Positions 33,317 to 42,067 of a DNA stretch of 54,442 nt are shown one piece after another; positions within the stretch are counted from its first letter, which is position 1, and each line of letters opens with the position of its first letter. The position numbers and the translations under genes were made by a program. The stretch spans positions 1-54,442 of the forward strand of contig JAHHSR010000004.1 in the NCBI GenBank assembly GCA_020025075.1. Reading direction: 5' to 3'. A model generated the notes under the pieces. The model was not told where the DNA came from, searched no databases, and saw only the letters and a list, made by a program, of their open reading frames with translations. The DNA is from Pectinatus sp. Its GTDB lineage: Bacteria > Bacillota > Negativicutes > Selenomonadales > Selenomonadaceae.

Positions 33317-33892
33317 ATGAGCTATATACCGGGCATCAAAGACGAGGCCTTCATTCGCGGCGAAGTGCCGATGACCAAGCGTGAAATAAGGGCGCTCACC
33401 ATCTGCAGCGCCATGATTGGGGACAGGGAGCGCATCCTTGATGTGGGCGCGGGCACCGGCTCGCTTTCGATTGAGGCGGCGCTGGCAGCCCCTTTGGGCG
33501 AAGTGGTGTCCGTGGAGAAAAAACCCGCCAGCATCGAGTTGATAAAAAAGAATGCGGCAAAATTTGGCACCACCAATATCAAGGTAGTAGAAGGCGCCGC
33601 TCCAGAGGCCTTTTCCGACATTGAAGGCACCTTCGATGTCATCTTGATTGGCGGCAGCGGCGGCGCGCTGGAAAAAATCCTCGACTATGCAGCCGCTCAC
33701 CTAAAAGAAGGCGGGCGCATCGTCCTCAACGCCATCACGCTGCAAAATGCCGCCCGTGCCATCTCCTACTTTCGCGCGCACGGCATCGCCTACGAGGCGA
33801 CCTTGGTGCAGGCCAGCCGCCTGCGCCGGGCGGGCAGCGCCGACATGATGCTGGCGCAAAATCCCGTCTATATTATCTTGGCACATCGCTAA
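33317..33892 (+). CDS. cbiT: Cobalt-precorrin-6B C15-methyltransferase (decarboxylating) CbiT
   Basis: A 191-residue class I SAM methyltransferase with motif ILDVGAGTGSLSIEAA and the CbiT-type start GIKDEAFIRGEVPMTKREIRAL. It lies nine bases after cbiE and ends at a strong terminator, closing the plus-strand run that began at arnT. Confidence 0.93.
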   Translation: MSYIPGIKDEAFIRGEVPMTKREIRALTICSAMIGDRERILDVGAGTGSLSIEAALAAPLGEVVSVEKKPASIELIKKNAAKFGTTNIKVVEGAAPEAFSDIEGTFDVILIGGSGGALEKILDYAAAHLKEGGRIVLNAITLQNAARAISYFRAHGIAYEATLVQASRLRRAGSADMMLAQNPVYIILAHR

Positions 33893-33920
33893 AGAAGGGC
33901 AGATAGCCCTTCTTTTTTTT
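33893..33920 (+). terminator. Terminator after cbiT
   Basis: Perfect 8-bp stem AGAAGGGC/GCCCTTCT followed by at least seven T. Confidence 0.9.
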
Positions 33921-33924
33921 GTCT

Positions 33925-33959
33925 AAATGACAAAAAATGTCATTTGTAAAAAAATTACA
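33925..33959. promoter_or_regulatory. Two operator-like palindromes upstream of the autotransporter
   Basis: TGACA-A5-TGTCA (33928-33942, extended to AAATGACA..TGTCATTT) and TGTAA-A5-TTACA (33945-33959) stand side by side with centres 17 bp apart. The form suits a dimeric Crp/Fnr-type regulator, and such a gene lies at 39.9 kb with TGTCATT motifs in front of it. Confidence 0.5.
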
Positions 33960-34060
33960 GAAAATGCAGATTGTAAATAAATAAAATGGCCATTTGCCCT
34001 TTGAAAATTGTGTATGCTCAAGGAAAATATTTTTTCAAAAATATTTGCTTTGGGCATACA

Positions 34061-34105
34061 CAATAAAAAAAATAACAATAAAAAAAATAACAATAAAAAA
34101 AATAA
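34061..34105 (+). repeat. Three perfect 15-bp tandem repeats
   Basis: The unit CAATAAAAAAAATAA occurs three times without change at 34061-34075, 34076-34090 and 34091-34105. It lies between the operator palindromes and the autotransporter promoter, 46 bp before the -35 box. Confidence 0.9.
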
Positions 34106-34151
34106 CGACAGATTTTTTGTGACCAGATTTTACATGGCAAATAGTGTAAAT

Positions 34152-34180
34152 TTGAAAACAAAATCGAGTAACTTTATAAT
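34152..34180 (+). promoter_or_regulatory. Promoter of the autotransporter gene
   Basis: TTGAAA at 34152-34157, 17-base spacer, TATAAT at 34175-34180. The leader is about 155 bases, with an ATCTG/CAGAT stem but no recognised riboswitch. Confidence 0.72.
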
Positions 34181-34339
34181 AGTGACAACGTAAGACTCTC
34201 ATCTTTTCAGACTATGTGGACAAAACGCCTTGCCGAATCTGCTTTACAAGCTAAAGGACAGATGACAAAAGCGATACCCAGCAAAGAAGATAGCAGAGAG
34301 GCTTATTCATAATTAATAAATTAAAAAAGGAATGATTAT

Positions 34340-35476
34340 ATGTCATCGAAAAAAGAAAGAAGACTTTCTTACCTCGTCGGCCTCTCGCTGATGGGAACGG
34401 TCGCCTTTACCGGCCTTACGGCAACAAACGCTTTTGCTAGCGCGTCAGCCGTTACTAATACGGTAGATAATGCCAGTCATCATATTGATTTAACTAAGCC
34501 TAGCACGCCAACAACGACTAAGCCTAGCACGCCAACAACGACTAAGCCTAGCACGCCAACAACGACTAAGCCTAGCACGCCAACAACTCAGCTGGCAGCA
34601 CCGGTTATCGCTTCGGCTAAGGCTATGAACGTCGTCAACAACATCACGATGACGGATATCGCCAACCGCTCGGCAATGCTTCGTACGCAGGCCGCTGCAG
34701 TCGGCAATGTCCAGGGCGCTTCCGACAATGGCGAAGGCAATGTCTGGGTATCGATTAAGCACAACAAGGTCAGCGTAAGCAACAACGGCTACAAGGATTC
34801 GGATATCAAGACCAATAACTACATGATTGGTTACGACACGAAGACTTCTGCCAACAGCTACTTCGGCGGCTACATCTCGATGACCAACGGCAGCATCAAG
34901 ACCGATGACATCGACACTAATATTGACAGCTCGATGGGCTTCGGCCTCTATGGCACGACGCTGCTCGGCAAGGGTCAGTACGTCAACTACATCGGCCGCA
35001 TGGGCAGCCTCAAGAACAGCTACCTCGGTCAAGACTGGAAGACGAAGGATTACGGAGTAACGGTCGAATACGGCAAGAAGACGCAGCAGGCCAAAGACCT
35101 CTTCGTTACCCCGTATGTCCAGCTCAACTACGACCACCTCGACACTGACTCCGTACAGTGGGCCGGCAACCGGGTCAACGGCGGTACGTCGAACAACATG
35201 GGCATGAAGCTCGGCGTCAACTTCATGAAGAATGACGACCGCGGCAACAGCTACTACGGCGGCTTGGCACTCGGCAAGGACTTCTCTGGCAAGTACAAGG
35301 CTACTGTCAACGGCATTGCAATGCCTGAAGTGGACAACAACGGCAACACGGTCTACGTCAACTTCGGCACGCGCCAAAAGATGAACGACAATGGCTATTT
35401 CGACCTCAACCTCGAAAAGACGTTTGCCAGCATGAACGGCTGGGGTGTCCAGGGCAGATTCAACTGGATGTTCTAA
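34340..35476 (+). CDS. Short autotransporter / outer-membrane beta-barrel protein
   Basis: A 378-residue protein. A signal peptide (residues 1 to about 34, cut after FAS or ASA) is followed by a Thr/Pro/Lys linker of four TKPSTPTT repeats (52-83), a helical segment (MNVVNNITMTDIANRSAMLRT) and an autotransporter-type beta-barrel of about 260 residues with alternating aromatic strands, ending in the terminal Phe of NWMF expected for BamA recognition. No passenger domain is present. It could be a display stub, an adhesin reduced to its barrel, or a porin-like barrel. AAAAAGGAATG precedes the start. A decayed paralogue follows. Confidence 0.85.
   Translation: MSSKKERRLSYLVGLSLMGTVAFTGLTATNAFASASAVTNTVDNASHHIDLTKPSTPTTTKPSTPTTTKPSTPTTTKPSTPTTQLAAPVIASAKAMNVVNNITMTDIANRSAMLRTQAAAVGNVQGASDNGEGNVWVSIKHNKVSVSNNGYKDSDIKTNNYMIGYDTKTSANSYFGGYISMTNGSIKTDDIDTNIDSSMGFGLYGTTLLGKGQYVNYIGRMGSLKNSYLGQDWKTKDYGVTVEYGKKTQQAKDLFVTPYVQLNYDHLDTDSVQWAGNRVNGGTSNNMGMKLGVNFMKNDDRGNSYYGGLALGKDFSGKYKATVNGIAMPEVDNNGNTVYVNFGTRQKMNDNGYFDLNLEKTFASMNGWGVQGRFNWMF
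34493..34588 (+). repeat. 24-bp in-frame tandem repeat (four copies) in the autotransporter linker
   Basis: Unit of 24 bp encoding TKPSTPTT, starting at 34493, 34517, 34541 and 34565. The first three are identical and the fourth differs only at its last bases. Identical codons point to recent expansion by slippage. Confidence 0.92.
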
Positions 35477-35489
35477 TCCAAAAAACTAC

Positions 35490-35758
35490 ATTCTCCAAGC
35501 CAAGGGATGAGGAACTCCGTCCTGCGGCCTGGATTTGGTACAGTTAGACACACATAAAAGCGCAAAGATGGTCAATGGCCATTGGCGTTTTGGGAGGGAG
35601 CCTGCTGATGGCCGGCAAATCTTTCCCGCCCCTTTTTGGGGGTACATACTTTCTCGCAGTAAACGCGCGGCGGGGAAGTATACTGGAAAGTCCAGACTTT
35701 CTGGTAGACATATAATCATTGCGAGAGACAGAAGCCTGCCGGGGCTTCTGTCTTTTTT
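35490..35758 (+). ncRNA. Candidate structured RNA between the two autotransporter loci
   Basis: No good coding frame fills this gap. A stem-loop at about 35497-35540 has paired CCAA/TTGG, CCA/TGG, GGA/TCC and GAG/CTC segments. A second 12-bp stem ATACTTTCTCGC/GCGGGGAAGTAT (with G-U pairs) lies at about 35647-35682, then a TGGAAAGT/ACTTTCT hairpin, and an intrinsic terminator at 35727-35758. This may be an independent small RNA or a structured 3' end of the autotransporter mRNA. No clear promoter is seen. I do not recognise the family. Confidence 0.4.
35727..35758 (+). terminator. Terminator at the end of the candidate RNA
   Basis: Perfect 10-bp stem GACAGAAGCC (35727-35736) with GGCTTCTGTC (35743-35752), followed by six T. 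Confidence 0.88.
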
Positions 35759-35807
35759 GCATAGAAAGATAGCGCACGATTTGTCATCTGAAATTGGCGT
35801 ATAATTT

Positions 35808-38800
35808 TTGAGCAGAAATATTTTTCGGGAAAAAATTACCGTAAATTTAAAGGGACAATATACGGTATCTTATGGAGATGTTGCCATTGTAAAAAATGGC
35901 AACAATAAAGAGGCGGCAGATGTAATTGCAGGCTTGACCGCAGCGCATGCTCCTTTGGCCAATGGCAAGGTGGTCGTCAATAATGACAGTGGAGCGCCAG
36001 TAACCATTGGGGCATTGTCTAAAGTGCTTGACAATAATATTGTCAATTTCCGCGTAGTGGATGGAAAATTTACCCTGACCGGCCAAACCGCAATGGTTAG
36101 TGAGGCAAGTTCTTTTTCGGGTGTAGAAGATATTACCGTAGTTCCAGTATCTGATGGCACGGGCAATATGGCCATTATCGGTGTCAATAAAGATAAAAAG
36201 ACAATCAGGTGGGTAGTCCACGAAAAGGATGCGCCCGCTAGTCTGGCGGAGGCAGCCAAAGCAGCTTCTACTGCTTTACAAGTTATTAAAGCTCCCTCTG
36301 GAATGTCGATTACCGCTAAGGGTGCCACCGTTATTTTGACGGGAGCTGCTGCTAAATCGAATGTTTTGGTACATGCAAATGTCTTTGGCCTTGATGTCAG
36401 CGGCACATACGACAACATGGCTCTGCCGCAAGGCACGGCGAGTATTGGCGGGGCTGATGATAGTACCGAATTGGGCGTTAATGTGAAAAAGAGTGATGGC
36501 ACTTATGCTAATACCGTGCCAGGCGTTGTCGTTGGCAACGAAGGGGCTTGTCCGGAGGCAAAGAATGTAGCCACTGCCAATGTGGCTGTCCATAACGGAA
36601 ATAAGGTTACAATTCATGGCATAACGGTTTATCACGATGGCACATTTAATGCCGATGAAACTTTGGCAGGACATACAGGCGCTGTTGTCATAGACGGCAA
36701 CATCACTAATGCCGGCACGATTGATATTGCAAATGGCGACGACGCCCATATTAAGGTGGGGTCAGATACTGCCAAACTGCTCCCGTGAACATTGCAAATA
36801 GCGGCAATTTAGTGCTCGATAATAGTGCGGGCCAAAATGACTGGACGGTAAATAGACTCGTTCAGTCAGATGGCACGGCACTTATAAAGTCTGGCACTTC
36901 TGCACGAGATGAGGTCCGTCTTGACAACATTGAGCTGAGGCGGGGCTACATAGATATTGCGGGTGAGGACTCTATCGTTGGCAGTGCTAAAGATGGAACG
37001 GGCGCTGCCGCTTCCATTGACATTGCGGGCGGTACGCTCAACATGGCTTCTGGAAAGATTGCTTCTGGCAATATCACTAATGCCGGCACGCTTAATATTG
37101 GCCAAGCCGCTGCGGCTAATGCTGATAGCGGCAGCCATGAGGTGCTACTTGCGGCCGGACCGTAAGTGATAATAGTGCGGGCACTAATATCAAAAATACG
37201 GGCAACATTAATGTATCCAGTAAGGGCGGGGCAAATATTGATTTATTCCATACCGCTATTCAGCAAAGTACCGGCACGACGCTTTTGGATGGCTCTGCTG
37301 GCGGAAGGGCTGAATTGGGCACGGTGAATCAGACGGGCGGTGTGACTATTATTAGGGGCAAGGCAAAGCTCGATACCCTCAATTTGCAGGGAGGCACGGT
37401 CGATGTCGGCACCGGGCTCAGAGGTTGGCGAATTGAAAACGGACCATGTGGCGGCTGCTAGCGTGCTGGTTAATGTTAGCGGCAATGTTGCAGATGTCGC
37501 CATGCATGGCGGCACGCTCAACCTCATATCTGAGGGGAGGCTTGGAGGTGTTCCCCAAGGGGTGAAGATTGCGGATAATGCTAAATTGAATGCGGCTTTT
37601 GGCAGTATTATCAATGCCAATGTCACAGCAGGCAATCAAAAGGCACCGTCTTTAGATAATACGGCAATTAATCTTGCGGTACGGTAAACGGCACGTATAC
37701 GCAGTATGCGGGCACGTTGTCCGTGGGTACGGTAGCGGCTATGTCCGCCAGACAGACGATGCTGAAAATGCTAGAAAGGTAACCGCCGCTAATACGGCGG
37801 CGGTGCGCCTTGCTTTTAATGGCAATGTAAGCCTGTATAACACAAATGCAAATCTCGGCAATGCCGAGATTAATGGCAGTCTCACCGTTAGCGATGCGAA
37901 AAGCGATTTGGCAAGCACAACGCATTTTGGCACGGCACTTGTCAAGGGGGCGACGGTGCTTGCGCTTAACCAAAATGGCAGCGAAGCATATCTGGAAGAT
38001 GCCGCTTTTGATGGGCATGTTACAGTTAGCGGCACGAATGAGCTGAAGGGAAATTCCCAGGTAGATGGACTGTCTAATGGCAGGGTCGATATGGGCAGTG
38101 CCAAGCTCGGCAGCGGGCTTACGGTAAATGGTGCTGCTGTCGATGCCAAAAGCAGCACGATTGCTGGTGGCGTCAATTTGACGGGGGAATTTTTCAGACA
38201 GGAACAGGCTCGATTGCCGGCGGCCTAGTTGTGAATGGCACCGGTGCCGCTACCCTCATTACCAACTCGCGCCAGGCGCAATTGACAAGATTGCCTATAA
38301 AGCGGGGCGGGTAGGCGATTTTTATGTGACGGGAAATACGAACCTCATTTTGAGCCATTCGATTGCGGCGGGCGATATAGACGCTTTGCACTACAATTCT
38401 ACAGGCTATATTGCTAACGGCAAGCATACAATTATGACGAATAGGGTCTTTTTAGGCGATAATGTCGTAAGCGCAAACCAGCTTGGCAATAGGTCGCTCG
38501 CTATATATCAAGGTCAAAAAGATGGCTTGCCTGCTGCCGGTCTGCTCGCCCCTGGTAAGATGGGCAGCCCATCAGGGCTTGGTGAGACTGCGGTAGTTAT
38601 GACGGTAGCTAACGCTTATTCCCTTGACCAGAAAAATATCGAAAATGCCATTGTCAATGCTCAGCGAGAGAATCAGTTCATCGTCGTCAATCACAAAAGT
38701 GGTTCTTTGGCTGGTGCTCAGTATGACGGCGCAAAGTGGGTCGATATTGGCATCAATAAGTTTAAGGCAACCGATTATGCCATCAAAAGCTACGGCATGA

Positions 38801-39643
38801 TGTATAAGGCGGGCTATCAAAATCCTTTTGTCTATCTGGTCCCCAATAGTACGGCACTTAGCAATGTCAAGGCCTTGATGCGCAATAACAATACGCTGGC
38901 GGAAGGCGAGGCCGCTGGAAAGCGGATTATCCGTGATACGATGAAGGCGGTTAGGGAACTTTTGACGCCCGTAATTTCGACCATGCAGTCTGTTAATGTC
39001 GTCAACAGCATTACGCTTAGTGATATTGAAGGGCGTACCGCCCGGCTGCGCACACTGGCGGCAGAAAATGATGCTGTTCAAGGTGCCGATGACAATGGCC
39101 GTAATAATATCTGGGTTGCCGTCAAGCACAATAAAATAACGGCAGATAACGGTGGCGGCTACGCCGATTTGTTATCAGTCTCAATAACTGCACGATTGGC
39201 TACGACACGAAGGCGTCTGGCCATGGCTATGTGGGAGCCTATATTTCTCAGACGAGTGGCAGTGCCGAAACGGCTGACAACAGCATTGATTTCAATAACT
39301 CGACGGGGTTTGGCCTTTATGACACGACGCTGCTCGGCAAGGGCAGGTATATTGACTATGTCGGTCGCCTCAATGACTTCAAGACGAGCTTTTATGGTCA
39401 GGAGTAGAAGACGGAGGATTACGGCGTGGCCGAAAGAGCCGGCATGACAGCTCCCTGGCAGCTATAGTCAATGGTCAACGATTATGCTTTGCTCCAGGTC
39501 GACAGCAACGGCAGTACCATCTATCTGAGCATGGGAACGCGTCAGAAGATGAGCGATAACGGCCATTTTGAACTCAGTGCGGAAAAGATGTTCGCCGATA
39601 CAAATGGCTGGGATGTTTAGTGCAAATTAGCTGGACTTTCTGA
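35808..39643 (+). pseudogene. Decayed large autotransporter (passenger plus beta-barrel)
   Basis: Consecutive open pieces in different frames (35808-36788, 36785-37165, about 37166-37430, 37403-37687, 37674-38228, 38326-39447 and a tail) make one continuous passenger-like protein. The pieces share the repeated NAGTLNIG/ITNAGTIDIANG style of autotransporter beta-helices. The barrel part from about 38983 (MQSVNVVNSITLSDIEGRTA) is homologous to the intact gene upstream (MNVVNNITMTDIANRSA). Compared with that gene it has frameshifts, TAG codons (GQE-stop-KTEDYG; GWDV-stop), and an internal deletion before TRQKM. The signal peptide is missing at the 5' end. At least six frame changes make assembly error unlikely. 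Confidence 0.85.
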
Positions 39644-39658
39644 TAGGAAGATAAAAAA

Positions 39659-39687
39659 AGGCAAGGGCAAAGCCCTTGCCTTTTTTG
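39659..39687 (+). terminator. Terminator after the decayed autotransporter
   Basis: Stem GGCAAGGGC/GCCCTTGCC with six T following and an A-run before. Confidence 0.87.
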
Positions 39688-39718
39688 CTATCTAAATTTT
39701 TTGATGAGGTTTTAAAAG

Positions 39719-39914
39719 TGACATTTGTCATTACCCAAAATAGCAAGATATCGTATAATATATAATCTTAGCTGTAAAAAAGGACATTTGGCCTGGATTG
39801 AAGCGGTATATTCCTATTATTTACAATTATTCGAAAATTATTTAAGATAGGAGCAGAGATATTTTTGCGATTTGCCAGCAGATAAGGCTGAAATGATGGA
39901 TATTTGTCATTACC
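39719..39914 (+). promoter_or_regulatory. TGTCATT motifs upstream of the Crp/Fnr gene
   Basis: The 13-bp sequence ATTTGTCATTACC is present at 39723-39735 and again at 39902-39914. The first copy is part of the palindrome TGACATTTGTCA (39719-39730). The second copy ends 35 bases before the regulator's start. They resemble the TGTCATTT half-sites at 33.9 kb, so autoregulation is plausible. No consensus promoter pair is obvious in the 300-bp gap. Confidence 0.45.
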
Positions 39915-39948
39915 AAAAAGTATGAATAATTATAAAATGGAGGAAAAG

Positions 39949-40608
39949 ATGGACAAGATATTAAACCTCATCGAAAATTATCCGGCTGCCTGCCGCCTGC
40001 TGAAAAATTGCCCTTTATCTATCTGTCAGAAAATGGCAGTCTGCGACTATGAAGCCTTCGCCTTCAAGCTGCAGCAAGGCATCTGCTATGATGTCGTGTA
40101 CATCATCTTATCTGGCTCAGCACGGGTATTCGTGATGGACGAGAAGGGCAATCAGGTTACTTTGGACGTATACCATCAGGGCAATTTGATAGGAGAGCAT
40201 GAGGCGATACGCCACTTGCCTTTTAGCTCCTCCATCGAGTCGTTGACTGAAATCAGGCTGATAAAGATTGCCGCATCAGATTATCTGAAATGGCTCAAGA
40301 TGGATGATGAGTTTTCTTTCAGCATCATAGCTTCGCTTTGTGACCAGCTTTATGAGCTGACGAATAGGACCGTGAAGTATGCCCTTTTGGATGTCCGTAC
40401 GCAGGTTTTGCTGACTTTATATAGTGAATACATGAAAAGGCGCAGCCTGAAGATTTCCAAAAAGTATATCATGACATCTGTATCAGCGACAGCGCGGAGC
40501 ATTTATAGGATTATCAATGAATTGCAAAAGGAGGGGGTAATATCGCTTGTTGGCGATAGTGTCTGCATTGAGGATTTGGCGTATATCAAAAAGCATAAGG
40601 GAGGATAA
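39949..40608 (+). CDS. Crp/Fnr-family transcriptional regulator
   Basis: A 219-residue protein with an N-terminal cyclic-nucleotide-binding-like beta-barrel (about 25-115, SGSARVFVMDEKGNQVTLDVYHQGNLIGEHEAI), a long dimer helix, and a C-terminal helix-turn-helix (MTSVSATARSIYRIINELQKEGVI). It has no N-terminal Fnr-type Cys cluster; scattered cysteines at the N-terminus (CRLLKNC, C) do not match. ATG 39949 has GGAGG five bases before it. It is followed five bases later by a nucleoside phosphorylase gene, so it may control nucleoside uptake and use, and perhaps the autotransporter locus. Confidence 0.87.
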   Translation: MDKILNLIENYPAACRLLKNCPLSICQKMAVCDYEAFAFKLQQGICYDVVYIILSGSARVFVMDEKGNQVTLDVYHQGNLIGEHEAIRHLPFSSSIESLTEIRLIKIAASDYLKWLKMDDEFSFSIIASLCDQLYELTNRTVKYALLDVRTQVLLTLYSEYMKRRSLKISKKYIMTSVSATARSIYRIINELQKEGVISLVGDSVCIEDLAYIKKHKGG

Positions 40609-40613
40609 AAGAT

Positions 40614-41333
40614 ATGGAAAAACAACCGCATATCCAGTTATCTGGTGAAGACGTATGTTCTAAGGCGATTATTGTCGGCGATTTGGCAAGGGTGGAAAAG
40701 ATAGGCGCTTTTTTGACGGATGTCCGGCCGCTGGCTGATAACAGGGAATTTAAGTCGCTGCGCGGCAAATATAAAGGCTGTGATATTATGGCCTTATCAA
40801 CGGGAATTGGAGCGCCCTCTGCCTGCATTGCCGTCGAGGAGCTGGCCAGGACAGGCGTGCGAGAGATTATTCGCGTCGGCAGCTGTGGTGCAATGCAAAA
40901 GGACATTGCTTTGGGCGAGCTAGTTATCGCCTTGGGCGCCGTGCGCTGTGATGGCCTCACAAAAAATTACCTGCCAGAAAATTATCCGGCTATTCCCAGC
41001 CTTGAGCTTCTTGAAAGGGCGCAAAAGTTAGCACCAGAGGCTGTCTATGGCATCATAAGGAGCCATGATGGTTTTTATATGGATGATAATGAGGCGGTGG
41101 AAGAATATTGGTCGCATTTTGGCATTGTCGGAGCTGATATGGAGAGCAGCGCCCTGTTTGTTGTCGGCAGTTTGAGAAAAGTAAAGACGCTTTCCATTTT
41201 GAATAATGTGGTCATCTATCAAGGCGACTTGGCGGACGGCGTCAATGACCTTGTGGCCGGTGAGGATAAGGTGGCATTGGGCGAGAAAAAATCGATTGAG
41301 CTTGCCTTGGAAATTTTAGCGGGAGGGAAATGA
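40614..41333 (+). CDS. Nucleoside phosphorylase (uridine phosphorylase-like)
   Basis: A 239-residue PNP/UDP-family phosphorylase. Visible are the phosphate/ribose site STGIGAPSACIAVEEL, RVGSCGAMQ and GADMESSALFVVG (substrate ribose Glu-Met-Glu). The sequence favours uridine phosphorylase over MTA/SAH nucleosidase, which would lack this phosphate loop. GGGAGGA precedes the start. In operon with a Crp/Fnr regulator and a PnuC-like transporter. Confidence 0.87.
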   Translation: MEKQPHIQLSGEDVCSKAIIVGDLARVEKIGAFLTDVRPLADNREFKSLRGKYKGCDIMALSTGIGAPSACIAVEELARTGVREIIRVGSCGAMQKDIALGELVIALGAVRCDGLTKNYLPENYPAIPSLELLERAQKLAPEAVYGIIRSHDGFYMDDNEAVEEYWSHFGIVGADMESSALFVVGSLRKVKTLSILNNVVIYQGDLADGVNDLVAGEDKVALGEKKSIELALEILAGGK

Positions 41334-41334
41334 A

Positions 41335-42021
41335 GTGATGTGGCTTAAAAAGCAGCTTTTTGAGGGCTGGTCGCGTTTTGAAATATGTTATGTATCGGTC
41401 CTGCTCATTGTGCAGATTATTGCCTATATCGTCGCTCCCGATTCGCCAATCGGCATGATGAGCGGCATTATGGGCGTTTTGGCTGTAGTGATGGGCATGA
41501 AGGGGAGAAAGATAACCTTTATCTTCGGCTTCATCCAATGCGTGGCCATGACCTATATTGCCTGGCAGAGTCACGCCTATGGCTCTTTTGTCATGGATAT
41601 AATCTATGTCATCTCTCAGCCGGTTGGCTGGTTTATGTGGGGCAATGATGAGGCGGTCAACAGCTTCAGCAAGAAAGTAAGGAACAGGATTTTTCTCGGC
41701 GCGGTTGCCGCCTGGCTTGTCGGTGGCGTCGTGCTGCAAAGCGTCGGCGGCCAGCTGCCCTTCTTTGACAGCATAAACCTCGTGATTTCGCTCATCGCGC
41801 AGGTTCTTTATATTTTCAAATACAAGGAAAACTGGTCCTTGTGGATATTTGTGAATATTGCCAATGTCTTTTATTGGATTTTGCTGACTTATAAAATTGC
41901 CAGCGGCGATACTTCTGCCGGCACGCTCGGCATGGCCTTGTCGCAGGTCGCTTTGCAGTGTGCGCTGCTTTTCAACAGCGTGTACGCCGACCGTGTCTGG
42001 AATGCTTATAGCAATAAATGA
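41335..42021 (+). CDS. PnuC-like nucleoside/vitamin transporter
   Basis: A 228-residue membrane protein with about seven helices. The C-terminal half FKYKENWSLWIFVNIANVFYW is the PnuC-family signature (WxxW and N). PnuC proteins carry nicotinamide riboside, thiamine or nucleosides by facilitated diffusion. With a uridine-phosphorylase-like enzyme directly upstream, a nucleoside substrate is likely here. Start GTG 41335 or ATG 41338, both served by GGGAGGG. Confidence 0.83.
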   Translation: MMWLKKQLFEGWSRFEICYVSVLLIVQIIAYIVAPDSPIGMMSGIMGVLAVVMGMKGRKITFIFGFIQCVAMTYIAWQSHAYGSFVMDIIYVISQPVGWFMWGNDEAVNSFSKKVRNRIFLGAVAAWLVGGVVLQSVGGQLPFFDSINLVISLIAQVLYIFKYKENWSLWIFVNIANVFYWILLTYKIASGDTSAGTLGMALSQVALQCALLFNSVYADRVWNAYSNK

Positions 42022-42056
42022 AAAAAAGCGCAAGCAATTTGCTTGCGCTTTTTTTG
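42022..42056. terminator. Bidirectional terminator between pnuC-like gene and asrC
   Basis: Stem AAAGCGCAAGCA/TGCTTGCGCTTT with A-run on the left and T-run on the right, between convergent genes. Confidence 0.88.
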
Positions 42057-42067
42057 TGCTTTATGTC

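Noticed and set aside
34061-34105. CRISPR-like array
   Set aside because: The three 15-bp units are directly joined without spacers, and no cas gene is present.
34008-34193. 61-codon frame with KKNN repeats upstream of the autotransporter
   Set aside because: It is the translation of the 15-bp repeat region, with no ribosome binding site, and it runs over the promoter.
34490-35377. 295-codon minus-strand frame opposite the autotransporter
   Set aside because: Shadow frame caused by codon bias; the plus-strand product has a signal peptide and barrel.
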